Shown piece by piece: positions 1 to 12,100 of a stretch of DNA of 64,000 nt (positions within the stretch are counted from its first letter, which is position 1; every line of letters starts with the position of its first letter). A program made the translations under genes and the position numbers. The notes under the pieces were generated by a model. The model was not told the origin of the DNA, did not search any database, and saw nothing but the letters and a program-made list of their open reading frames with translations. Source of the stretch: Taeniopygia guttata (taxonomy: Eukaryota > Chordata > Aves > Passeriformes > Estrildidae); the NCBI RefSeq assembly GCF_048771995.1, contig NC_133026.1, forward strand, positions 108,744,001 through 108,808,000. Reading direction: 5' to 3'.

Positions 1-3000
1 TCATGTGGTGCAAAATGTTTATTCTTTTTTATACACCCTGCCTTATTGAAAGCCTATTTTAAAGCATTTGGTTTTGTTTCTTTCTATGTATAGATTCTGT
101 CATTTCTGTATTTCTGCAGGTTTAAATAATATGGCATGGGTGTGTCCTTACTGCTGAACTTATCTTCATTCTGCAGGAATTCCAGCCACTGATATGGCCA
201 AGACAGAGAGTACACAGCAGAACTGAACAGAATGCAAAATATGGGTTTACAGCCTTGAACACTAGCTGCTAAATAATTCCAGAGATGTATCCATGCATGA
301 GCACTAGCACTATTAAGATCCCTTTTTAATGACAGGCATAAACAGAAATTCCATCACCATAATGATGGAAGAATAAGTTTTTTGAATTCATCAAGCTGAT
401 ATCTAAAAGAGCTTTAAAACATTTTGCCAGTGCCATTGTAAATCTTAATCTCAGGCCTAAACCTACAGGAGCTGAATCTTCTTGACCCACTGCATTGGCT
501 TTGAATGGATAAAGGACATAAAAAATACTTCATGATTGTGCTTCATCAGAAGTATAGCACTTCACTGTTACATGGAGGTTCTGAGTTCATGGAAATCAGA
601 GAGCCATTAGCAGCAGCAATATCAAACTCCAATTATCCTTAATGAATCTGCAAGAAAGTTTGGCTGAAGACTACACTGAGGTCAGAATCAGGCCTCACAT
701 TGGAATATTTTTTGCTTTTAGTGCAGTTGGTCTAGCTTTTCATCACAAAAAACAAGCCAGATGTGAACTGGGAGGGTCCTCCTCCCCAGACTAATTTTTT
801 TACCCTTTTGCCTTCCACATTTAATTCAAAAATATGAAGAGCCAATATAATGGACAAATAAATTCACCATAAACTAATAATTATTTCACCCAAATGGACT
901 TTACTTTTGTAAGCTGAATATTATTATTATATAACATATTAGTGCAATACTGACCCAGTAATAAAATGCTTCATGAACTGAGCCAGTAGACAAAAGAGAT
1001 TCTTCCCTAGGTATAGCCACAATGTTGTAATAAGGTTTTAATTAGAATATATTGAGTAATGATTTAGCATGAATGAGTCATGGTATAAACCATAACAAGC
1101 TGCTGCTTCTCACTGTTGCTTAGATATGTCTGAGTAAAATAAGACCTCATTTACGATCTTAGGAAAAATATGTAGAAAAATACAGACCTACATAGAAGCT
1201 TGGACTTGCTGTAATAAGGTAGACCTCAGTGTTGAAGACTTTTTAAAAGCACTTTTAAATTTGTTATCCCAACACAGTGAATTCAATTTGGTTGAAGAAT
1301 TCTTTGTTGATTTTGCTCTGTTTTGTGTTATTTTAGATAGACTTGTTCTGTTACATGTTATTCAATATGAATCCTTTACTAACATTTTTAAATTATAATA
1401 CTGGAATAGTACTTAAGATGGGTGCTATTTTTTGTGTAAGACTACAAAACAATATATTTTACTTGCACTTAGTAGTTTGATAGACTTTAGCTCCACATGA
1501 CCTTCTTTCTAGAAACAGACATATTTTGAAAATTCAGCAGTTTTTGCTAATTTTCTTGGGGGAGAAATAGGTTTTCTTTCAAATAAAACTCCTTGAAAAT
1601 GTTGAATAAGACTGATCATAATCTGAATGTAATTGACCATCTCCTAAGAATTTGTTCCTCAGAAATAGTTTTGAATTATGAAGATTGGCAGCTCTTCTTA
1701 TTAATATATAGTATATAGAAAGAATATATATATTTAAAAAATATATACTGAACAACATACATGTGTTGTATGTCAAAAGTTCAAATTCTTTGTTCCTTTC
1801 ATTCTCTTTCAGAGCAGGACATGTTAGAGAATTCAATTAAGTGTTCAGCCATTCTAAAATTACTCAGGTCTTGAAATTCAATGGCCTTTAGTTTTGCTCA
1901 TTAATGATAAGAAGGAATTTTTATATCATTATTGAAATGCTTTTATTTATGAATTTAAGTCCGTATAATCTTTGCTGTGTAAATTCCTAAATGACATGCT
2001 ATTCAGGTTGTTGAAGACAGACTTACCTCCTTTTCAGTTACTGTTCTGATGCTCAGGAAAACTTGAACATTTGTCCACGTACACTTGAAAATTGCACTGA
2101 CCTGAAATATTTGTCTCTGCCATGCAAAAGGACCATGCTCTGTACTGAAAAATGAGTAGGAATCCTCTGATAAGAGGTGGCAATACTCAATGAGCACTCC
2201 CGAGAATTGATAGTTTGGTCACGCCTGCTCCAAGAATATCACAGCAATTAAATTATGCTTTTAGAAAATGCCTGGAGTGGTAGTGATCAGTATTTTCATC
2301 TGTTCTTCTCTAAGGTCATGGATAACCACAACATAAGTTGAGTGCTTTTCTGGATCGATATCCTGACATGCTGGCACAGCTCTGTGCAGCATCCATTAGC
2401 AAGGCTGACCTCTTGCCAGCATAGCATACATCAGGTGCCTGTTACATACCCGTGCTGCAGTCTGGCATGGCAAAAGAAGGATCCTTATAATGTCTGCCCA
2501 AGGAAATCTCATACTTCTTTTATAGTTTGTAGTAACAAAAATGTATCAGTTACTCAGCATCCACTAAAAATGCACTACTTCTTATTCCCAGATACTCTTT
2601 TCCTTATTGCCTATGCAAAGTCAGTGAGGGTGAGCTAATGGGCCATGTCTCATGCACCACAGATCAGAAGGGACAGTAGTAGTAATGTACATAAGCATAT
2701 TATTTTACTGAATTTGCATATTAAACTGATTAATTCTAGCAACCATTGCTGATAGGAAATAATAGAGAAAGTGCATTAATTGTTTAATTGATTTTGACAG
2801 CAGAGGACAAATGTACCTATATTTTCCCTCTCCCCATCTCTCTTAGACAAGCAGGTACGCACATAATATTTAAAATTTTAGCACTCCTGTCATTATGAGT
2901 GCCAGTTGGACCACTGAAAATGTATAGTAAGTCTTATTATGGTTACAACAAACAGTTACTTACAGCCAGGTCAAAGAGCATTGTTCAGTAACTTGCCTGA

Positions 3001-6000
3001 TTTTAAATACAGCATGTGCTATTTCTACTGCCCTAACTCAGACTTGTGTAGCGTTTCTTGCGTATTCTTGTCTGGGTTTTGAAGTTACAATTTGAAAACT
3101 GTTTATGTGGTCTTATATAGGAGTCTGTCATGGTGGGAGGGTTAACTTTTTTTTTCTAAGTTTTGATAATTTCACATAAATGGCTTCATTCTGGAGGTCC
3201 ATGGAGGGAGGCTGTGAGGCCTTACTGACTCCATTTGTAGGTTTGAGGTCAACAGGGTGTAGACTTGGATCCTGACAAATGTAATTTACTTCTCTGATCA
3301 TTATTTGCCATGGCATTTTAGACTCTGACTCTCACAGACAGAGAAGAGGTGTTTTAGAGAGGTTACAGACTCAAGCACTTGTAGACAAATCAACCAGCAC
3401 TCCCATTTCTCACAGTGGGTAGGATGGGGGGAATACATTCTGTTCCCTTTAACACTGCAGTTTAGTTTTCACCACTTTAACCATGATCATATGAGAGAGG
3501 ACCCCAAGTAAATGAAAGGAAACATTCACGCAGTCTATACAGTCTGCACCTTTATATGAGTTAATGCTTTAATGGGTACAGTATACAGGCACACTGGCTT
3601 TTACAGCAGCCTCTCCTATTTGTCTGCAGCTACATTCCAGGAGCAGGCCAGTCTTGTGTGTATTGAGGATGATAATGCAATGCTGGAGGAAGATGACAAA
3701 CAGCAGCATTTCAGATGCAACAGGACCAAACAAATTGGAACAAATTCCCCCTCAAAACAGCCTTAGGGGTACTACCTACTGCCAAGGGCTGCACATAAGT
3801 TTCCATTTACAGCAAAAGATGAAACTTAAAATAAGCAAAGCTGGTTAAATGAAAGTTGTTTTGAAAGGATAGCAAGAAGTGAATATTCTATTTATAATAA
3901 GAAAAAATTGAACACTGTTCAAGAGAATGGAATCTTTTAACTAACCCCTATTTTTACTGTGTAAATTTAAAAAAGGATGTCCATTTTTTATATGTACAGT
4001 AAAACATAGTATCTTCCAAAGATGCACTTGATCTGTAAAAAATTAAAATTCATGTTCATTCATTGAAGCATATACAGTGATTAGAGCAGCTTTACTCACA
4101 TGGTAACATACTAACAAGGAAACTGCCCTCTACACTTAAGGTTTTGGAATCAGAAAGTGGCTCCTTTTTAGGAAAAGAAAGGTTCAGTGTTTCACGTGCC
4201 TGGGAAAGTTACTTTCCTTTTCTTTGAGAACTGCCCTTGCAAAAGAAAACTCCTCAGTCAGAAAGATGGACAGTGTTGCTCCAAAGGTGTTGCAATGTTG
4301 CTTGATATGGTGGGAAGATCCGTGTAACCAAAAAAACATCTAGTCTGTCAGAGCAAAGTAGCCTAAAACATAGGGAAAAAGTTATTTGATTTATGGCTTC
4401 CTGAACATCTGAAAAACTTTTTACATATATGAAATAAGCTGTGCTGTCCTTAGTTTTGTCTGTGGCTTCCAGTGTTTGCAGATACACCTGGCAAGAGCAA
4501 AAATTACATCCTTCCCCTTGCTCATGGCACCTTTTGACCTCTCTGCAGTTACACAGCTTTGTCTCTTTCCCCTTCTGCTCACATCCATCTTTGACTGCTC
4601 CCACAGAACAAATCTCTGCATTTTTCATATTGGCAAGTAGATGCTCTATTCTTGCACCAGCATTGTCTAGAAAGGAACAGAATAATAGTTGTACAGAAAG
4701 TATTTCTACAAAGTTGTACAATAGTTGTGCAAAGGTGATCTAAAATGTGCTTTTTGAGTGGCAGTTTACCCCTGCAAACAGTAGTTTACAAGCAGTTCTA
4801 AAAGTTCTCACTGTTGAGATTTCATTTCACAAACACATTTTATCACAAGGAATAAAAGTTGGAAGGGCCATTGGTTTCATTTCATCTAAAAAGTCTGATT
4901 TAAAATGCTCTCCTTCAAATAAATGTGTTTCATAAACTTCAGCTGCCTGATTTCTCTTTACATGTTGTTTATGTGAGTGGCAAAAACGATGTAAGATTTA
5001 CAAGGCTGGTGCCATGCTCTATATTGCTCCATGGCACACCAGTTGTCAGCTCCAAGGTCACAGCTTTATTAAAGGATCAAGATTTACAATAATGTTAACA
5101 AGAACATGAATGCCTTCACAGACACGTTCCTGTAGTTTACTTCCCTGAAGTCACCTGCACAATTTCTCCCCCTGCCAAAGCCACTAATCAATAAATACTG
5201 CAGTCTCCTGAAGAAAGTTCAAATGGATCTATCATGTTGCTTTAGTAATAAATCTTAGCTTTTGTTTAGCACCTGCCTTCAAAAGACATAACCTTCTTTA
5301 CCTGCAGTAATTAAACTTCCTAACAGCCTTAATTGGTTATTAAAACCTACTCCCTTTTTAAAGATTGAGAAACTGAGGCATAAGGCTATGTTTTACAGAA
5401 GTCATACAAGAAGAGTAAAAGACTTGGAAGCCCATCTCTGCTGGCCTCCCATGTGCTGAGACTGAAGGCCATGCTGCCTTCAATGGTAGTTGTGTGGTAT
5501 CTGAACTGAGGATTCTGTAGTTCCTCCTTTTCATCTACTGTCACAGCCTGGCTAGGGTGTCCCTGAAGCTGATATACAGCTGTGGTGTCATCCTCACTGA
5601 CACAAGAACGTACAAGAAGCACTCTGCAGGCTACTTAGCACTTAAGGTGTAGCTCTGTGTCTTCTTCTGGCTGTCTCTGCAGTGCTGATGAGGTTGCTGC
5701 CACCAACTGCTGCTAGTCACCCATTCAGATTGAATGGTCTGGCTTCCTGCTCCATTCCATAGATGATAATCAATCACTTTAAACAGTAGGAGGTTTTGCC
5801 AGCCTATGGACAGCCCAGATAACCCTCAGAAGCAGGGATGAGAGCAGGATAGCAGTAATGTCCTGAGCTAGCACAGCCATGATTAACAGAGGACAACCTG
5901 CCATAGCATCTCAAATCCCAGGCCTGTATTCCCCTGGGAGATCCCTGTCCAAGGAGCTCTGCCTTTTCCACCAGATTTTCTCACAACCTGAAGCATGGGC

Positions 6001-6230
6001 AGCAAATATCCCAGCCCAGGCAACTTATTTCACTTTGGGCCAAAGGCTTTGGAAGTGCTTCCTTTGAGAAGGTACTTTCCTTGGTACTTAGAGACATGCA
6101 AATTTTGTCTCTATGTGGTCAAAAGGAAGGTATTCAGGGCAGTGATTGGCTTTTGTTGTGCTGTCTCTGCTCTCCCTTAGGAAATTACTAACATTAATAG
6201 CTATTAGTCATTGTGACAGATACTGAACAA
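1..6230. other. Unannotated flank upstream of RNF138
   Basis: This is AT-rich DNA. No exon of RNF125, the expected upstream neighbour, is recognisable, and the open frames here lack homology or splice support. The segment may include RNF125 3' UTR, but nothing in the sequence proves it. No RNA gene was seen. Confidence 0.6.
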
Positions 6231-6599
6231 GAACACAGAATCACAGGATGGTTCGTCTCTCATCTTCACCTGGAGACCTTAGCTTCAGCTTCACTCCCTG
6301 CAGGGCCTTCTCCCCTACAAACCATGAGCCCAGATGGTGTCATGGGCATTGCCTCTTGCTGCTGATCACTAGCAGGCACAAGAACCAGCTCTGATGGATG
6401 TCTAAAGCATTTAGGCTTTCAGTTGGTTTTGAAATGCTGGAGTCTGAAAGCATATGTGAACCACAGCTCTTAATGTTTTGCACTCTTTCTTTCCTGGAAG
6501 GCCAGAGAGAGAGTGAGAGCTCCTCACCTAGAGATCTCCTCTGAACATCTAACTATGGTACAGACAGCCACAGTCAAGGACACAGGGGAAACCAAGAAG

Positions 6600-6659
6600 A
6601 AGAATCCATTTTCTCTCAGTCCTGGCCCTGGAACAGGTTACCCAGAGAAGTTGTGGATG
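6600..6659 (+). repeat. CR1 LINE fragment, left part (split by LTR)
   Basis: The stretch CTGGAACAGGTTACCCAGAG, then AAGTTGTGGATG, matches the CR1 3' region. It continues at 7221 after a solo LTR, with no CR1 sequence lost. The left end is only approximate. Confidence 0.75.
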
Positions 6660-6663
6660 CTCC

Positions 6664-7220
6664 TGAAATAAACAGGGTCTATGCCTTTATTAATAGTCAG
6701 CTCTTTATCGGCAGGGGACTCCACAGGGAGCTCACCCCCACTGTTGTAGCTTCTCTGGTAGCCAAAGGGTGAGCAGGCATGCAGAGTCTGTCCCTGAAGT
6801 CCCCGTGGCACGCTGGTAACTCAGTATCTGAAGTCCCAGCAGACTGTCCTCTCTCCTTTCCTCCTGGTAACACCAGGAAGTGTGTGTGTGCTTTGTGCCT
6901 GCTTCCCACAGCCCAGTCCAGTCTGGTCCTCTGTAGGTTATGGTGACAGGTCAAACACAGACTAGGGATGGGGTTCCCTTTTCCCCAACGAGCACACCCA
7001 TCCAGCCTCCTCCACTGTGCCCATCTTTTCCATTTAGGGGTGTTTTTCATCCCCAAAACCCCCTCCCATGATTCCACTGGATTATTTTGCATCCCAGTCC
7101 TAGAATGGTAGTGAGGGTGGGGGGAGGTAGGTGATTCCCAGGAACAATTAGCTAATTAACATTTCAATGTCAGTACTTAGTTCAAGCCAAGCTCCCAGCC
7201 AGGCTGTTTTGTTCATAACA
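6664..7220 (-). mobile_element. Solo LTR of an endogenous retrovirus inside CR1
   Basis: The 557 bp block reads, on the minus strand, TGTTATGAAC at the start and GTTTATTTCA at the end, with ATTAATAAAGG poly(A) signal near the 3' end and a very short U5. It is flanked by the 4 bp direct repeat CTCC (6660-6663 and 7221-7224). Removing it restores an uninterrupted CR1. TG...CA ends with a 4 bp duplication suggest a class I (gamma-like) element. It is a fossil with no internal part left and is younger than the CR1 it split. Confidence 0.8.
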
Positions 7221-7365
7221 CTCCATTCCTGGAAGAGTTCAAGTCCATGTTTGGATGGAGCTCTGACCAACCCGGACTAGTGAAAGGTGTCCCTGCCCAG
7301 GGCAGAGCATATGGAACTAGATTATCTTTAGGGTCCCTTCCAACCCAAACCATTCTATGATCTCT
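7221..7365 (+). repeat. CR1 LINE fragment, right part with 3' end
   Basis: CTGGAAGAGTTCAAG, GGTGTCCCTGCCCAGGGCAG and CCCTTCCAACCCAAACCATT follow the CR1 consensus to its terminal ATTCTATGAT octamer at about 7352. Confidence 0.9.
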
Positions 7366-7666
7366 GAGCAAAAAAAGACCAGACCCAATCTGAATGTTAA
7401 GATTATGATTACGTGTGTCACAAATTAATGTGGTTGATATACTCCCTACAAATCTGTTTCTTTTTAAAGCATTTTCAACATTTTAGGTTGAAAATGTTTA
7501 TATGCCAAGAGTTATGTCCAGATGAGGTCAGTTCTAGGTGTGCTTAATAGGTCCAAAGTCTTCTCTACCTGGAGAAGTCTGTTGGCATCAGTATACAGCT
7601 GGATATTCTTTAAAGTTCTTACTCTAGAAGAAAAACACAGTCATACCACTAAATTAAGATTTTTAA

Positions 7667-7716
7667 ATTATTATTATTATTATTATATATATATATTTAT
7701 ATATATATTTTTTTTG
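7667..7716. repeat. (ATT)n/(TA)n simple repeat
   Basis: This is a short AT-only microsatellite: a run of ATT triplets followed by TA and T runs. Confidence 0.9.
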
Positions 7717-7779
7717 GTCAGGATCATTCAGGAGGCTGAAAACGCACCCCAACTCTCAGTAATACCACTAAAACTACTC

Positions 7780-8325
7780 CATAAAATCACCGCTAGTCCC
7801 AGCCACAGAATTCCAGCATCAGTTAGGTTGGAGATCATCAAATCCAACCTATGACCGAACACCACCAAGTCAGCTATAGCACAGCACTAAGTGCCATCTT
7901 TTCTTAAACATCCCCAGGAATGCTGATCCATCACCTTCCTGGGAAACCCATTCCAATGTTTAATCACTCTGAAGAAATTCCTCCCGATGTCCAACCTAAA
8001 CCTCCTCTGGCATAGCTTGAGGCTAATTCCTCTAGTCCCGTCACTCGTTAATCGGGAGAAGAGGCCATCCCCACCTGGCTACACCCTCCTTTCAGATGGA
8101 GAGCGATAAGGAGCCTCCTTTTCTCCACGATAAACAATCCCAGCTTCCTCAACCGCTCCTCACTGGTGCTCCAGAGCCCTCACCAGCTCTGCTGCCCTTC
8201 TCTGGGCTCGCTCCAGCACCTCCATGTCCTTCCTGGATTGAGAGGCCCAGAACTGAACACGGGATTCGAGCCGCGGCCTGAGGAGTGCCGAGTACGGGGG
8301 GACGGGTCGATTCCACCTAGAAATA
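7780..8325 (-). repeat. CR1 LINE fragment abutting the RNF138 CpG island
   Basis: On the plus strand it reads as the reverse complement of the CR1 3' half: TTAGGTTGGAGATCATCAAATCC near 7823, GGAGAAGAGGCCATCCCCACC near 8055, and GTGCCGAGTACGGGGGGAC near 8286. The 3' end lies at about 7790 and the truncated 5' end at about 8.3 kb, within 510 bases of the RNF138 start codon. Confidence 0.9.
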
Positions 8326-9180
8326 ACCCATTGCCCGGGGGCTCCCCCGCGCAGCCCCCGAGCGCCCCGCTGGCGGAAGGGCGGCGGGGCGGGCGCAGCG
8401 CGGTGGGCGGAGCGGGGAAGCCTCCCGGGCAGGGCGGAGCGGGGCTGTGTCGTAGCAGCCCCGCCGGGCCGGGAGGCGATCGCCACGGAAACCTCGGCCC
8501 CGCCCCTGCCCCCCCGGGTGCCGCCGGGAGCGCGGCCGGAGCTGCCGGGTTCTTCCTCCCCGGGCGGCGCCAGGTAGAGCGCGGGGCGGGGGCTGCCCGG
8601 GCCGGCCGGGAGGAGCCGCGAGGGGCGGCGGGCGGAGCGCAGGCCGGGCTGGTTCCGCTGCCCCGCCGCAGCCCGGCCCGGATCCCACCCGGCGCCGCTG
8701 CCCCCGGCCATCCGCTCTCCGACCCCGGCAGCGCCCCCCGGGAGCGAAGCGGGGCCGGGCTCTCCTCAGCCCGCCAGGGCGGGGCTTGTTCGTCGTCCCC
8801 GATCGTGGCGGAGAGGCCCTTACGTGTTGCCATGGCCGAGGGGGCCGCGGCGGCCCCGGCGTGCTTCAGCGAGGATGATTTTTACTGCCCGGTGTGCCAG
8901 GAGGTGTTCAAAACGCCCGTGAGGACCGCCAACTGCCAGCACGTGTGGGTATCCCGACCCCCGCCCCTTCCCAAGCCTTTTCCTCGCCTCCTCCGGCTCT
9001 CCGCCTTGTGCTCCTCAGCTCCCCCCCGCTCCCGGCGCACGGACCCTCGGCCTGGAGACGCTGGCGGTGAGGATACGAGCCCAGTGCTGCTCCAGCCTCC
9101 CCTCGCCTCTTTCTTTTGTAGCCGACGAGGACCGGTCATTTAGGAGAAGCCCTTCCCCCCCACATCCCCGGGTGGCTGGT
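8270..9180. promoter_or_regulatory. CpG island promoter of RNF138
   Basis: This is the most GC- and CpG-dense stretch in the window, with many CGG/GCGG runs and GC-box-like GGGGCGGGG at about 8584. It spans the first coding exon, which is typical of a housekeeping promoter without a TATA box. The long open frames across it on both strands come from the base composition and are not extra genes. The transcription start cannot be placed from sequence. Confidence 0.85.
8832..8944 (+). CDS. RNF138: RNF138 coding exon 1 (start codon and first half of RING)
   Basis: Encodes residues 1-37 plus two bases of Val38. It begins [19 protein letters not shown] and ends at CQH, with the first RING cysteines C19, C22 and C35 and His37. 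The donor is GTGGGT at 8945. The exon ends in phase 2, and the next exon supplies the G that completes Val. The alanine-rich stretch GCGGCGGCC is CpG-rich. Confidence 0.94.
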
Positions 9181-12100
9181 CGGCGGTGGGGGTGTTTTGC
9201 TGTGCTGTCTGAGCTAACTCGCGGTTTTTAACTTCATGGTTTTCCCCGTTCCTTTTCGAACAAGGACGGTAGTGTGAGTTGTTCTCTCTTTTCAGTTCAT
9301 CTATTCAGCATTTTTTTTTCCAGGGACGTTTGATTACAACGTACTACTTTGTAGAAAAGCAAAATAGCTTTGGCAGCTGGTGCGTAAGGAAGGAGAGCTG
9401 CAAAAGCTGGTGACCTGAGGTCTCTAGGAACGCGTGCTGAATGAAGCTTTGCAGTGGTTTTGGCTCTGCTTAAGGACAATAAACAGGAGTTACGCTGATA
9501 AGATTGTCCAAAATCACGTGCTTGCTGCACCATTTAATATCTCATTAGTGATCAATCTGGTATGCAGCTCGGTAATACCAGTCAATAAATAAAGCGAGTT
9601 TTATCTAGTGTGCATTGCCAACTCCCCTGATTTCCATATACTTCATCATAAGCACCATTATTTCATGTTTCTTTGAAATGTCAAACTTTGTATTCAGTAA
9701 ACTAGTATTCTGATACTTCTCTTTTTTTTTTTTTTTTTTTTTCCCCTAACAATCGTCCAGCTCTTTTTAAGGACAAAGTATCTAACTCTGTATGTTTTGC
9801 TAACCTGTGTTTGTGGTAACTTTTCAATTTAGGTTTTGCAGGAAGTGCTTCTTGACAGCTATAAGAGAAAGTGGAACACATTGTCCTCTCTGCCGAGGGA
9901 GCGTGACTAAAAAAGAAAGAACGTATCCCAAAAGGGCTCTAGATGTTGAAAACAGTATGAAGAAAGCTTCTGGGGGCTGTAGATGCTGTGAGAAGCAGGT
10001 AGAGTAAAACTTTAAAAAAAGTTGAATAAATTTTTCATGTTTTTGTCCAGACACGCCTTTACTGTGTGTCATTCTCATCTTGGAGCTGAAGAACCTGTAG
10101 CAATTTGAGCTAAGCTTTGTGTGGCTTGTGCATATACTGGGCATGTAGTGCCTGCTAGCTGTACCTAAGAGGTGTAAACTGAAAGAGCATCTTGAATTTT
10201 CAATAAAGGCATTTTAAGTGGAGTGCCAGTTTTTCCCTGAAAAGATGGAAAAAATTGATACAGCTGTAAAACTGGCAAAAGGAAAGTTAAGGAGCTGAAC
10301 ATGAAAATTGCAGATATATATAAAACCTCAGAAACTCTCAATAGGGAAATGCAACTTCTTTGAGCTACTATGAAATTTAATTTAAAACTAAAATATGTGA
10401 GTTGATTAGTTGCAATGCCCACATGATCAATCATATGTAATTTCCTCCTTCCCCATCTGTCATTTTACTTTCCTTTAATTTCCTTTCTAAAGGGATCATT
10501 ATTTTTGGAACACTGGGTGAAATCTTGACCCTCAATGAAACCAAGAGTTATGTCTCTTTTGATATAAACAGATGTAGGATTTCAGCCACACTTTTTGTTT
10601 ATAACAAAATGCATCAAATCCAGGTAGTCTTTATGTTGATTTCATTTCACCTGGGACTTCTGCCAATGTGAAGATCAGCACTAATGGAGCCCTCAGCTGC
10701 TTGCATTGTTCATATGATTCATTGAGATAAGAGGTGGGGAAAAAGAAACTGATAGCAAGTTGGTAAACTCGACAGAAGAACCAAACAGAATAACTTTAAT
10801 GGAATTTAGGCACAGGCATGTGAGATATGATCTTGTTCAGCCTCTAGACCTGTGAGCACCTTCTGAGAGTGCTGTTGGAGCTGAAATTCATGGGGATGTC
10901 CAACTCAGCCGACTTCTGACAAATCTAAGCAACTCATTCTCTTATTTTGATTTAAAGGTCAATAGGCAGCCTTAAGTTGGTGATCATTCACCTGTTTTTC
11001 CTTCCCCTGCCAATGAGTAAACACACCTAACTCAAAAAAGAAATGTTTCTTGCATGAGGTAACAGCAGGCCAGAGAAGACTGAAGGAGCAGTGGTGCTTA
11101 TCCCATCCTCACAGCCACTCTCTGTTCTAGCTCATCACCTATTGATGCTGGATCTGGAGGTGTAGTTCCAGTGACTTTGTTTCAATTAAATGGTGTTTAC
11201 TTGCATCTTTCATCCTTGAGAGAGCTCTCAGATGTCCAGCAGTTTGAGTGGCAATGTTCTCCAGTCTCACGGAGTGATGCTGGCTCTGAGGAGAGAGAGG
11301 AATTGGAGATATCCTGTTGGTGAAGAAAGTGTTCATGCTCAAAAGGGGGACCCAAGTTCTGGTTTCTGCTGCACATGAGGTCTAAATAATTCCTTCATGC
11401 ATTGCTTTCTGTTGGCAGAATTATCTCTTCCTTCTATCTATCCCTGGATTGTTTAGTATGATTTCAGTAATTTGGCATTTTATTTTCAGGTTAGATTTTC
11501 GTGGATGAGACAGCATTATAAAACGTGTAAGAAGTATCAGGATGAATATGGTGTTTCTTCAATTATGCCAAAATTACAGATTTCCCAAGATGCAACAGGG
11601 AACAGGTAATCAGGGTGTTCTGTGTGCAACAGTGCATCTTTTTTCCCCACCCCCTCCCCCCCATGGAAAGTATTTTTTTCCAGGGCATTTCTTCTTTATG
11701 AATTTATTATTATCTATATTTTGTGTTTCAAAATAAGAGATTTTTCAGGTCTTTTTCTCTACTCTTAGCAGACAGAAGAAAACCTTTCTGCATGATGGCT
11801 TTGAAATGTCTTCTAGAGACTCTCCTAAAAAGTTTTTAATATTTGTAGCTTGCTTTCCTTGCCTCGACAGCATTTGAGCAGCTTACTTTGTAACATATTT
11901 CATAATATTTACCTCTGGAGAAGTTCCTGTCTATTTTTATTCCCCCTCCCCTTTCCGAAGTTTATTTTAGTGGGTATCCTGTTTCAAAACATTACTGTGC
12001 AAGCTTTTGCTTTCTGATTGAATTTATTTTGAACTGATCTCTTATGAAATATATAAGGAATTCCAGTATGCTACACACCATAAAATCAAATGACGCTTGC

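Noticed and set aside
4254-4721. 155-codon open frame on the minus strand
   Set aside because: No recognisable domain or splice support, and comparably open frames lie on the opposite strand; chance length in AT-rich DNA.
8160-9143. Long open frames on both strands (up to 325 codons) around the RNF138 start
   Set aside because: They come from GC-rich CpG-island composition and an overlapping CR1; their Ala/Gly/Pro/Arg content is not protein-like, and only the RNF138 exon has homology.
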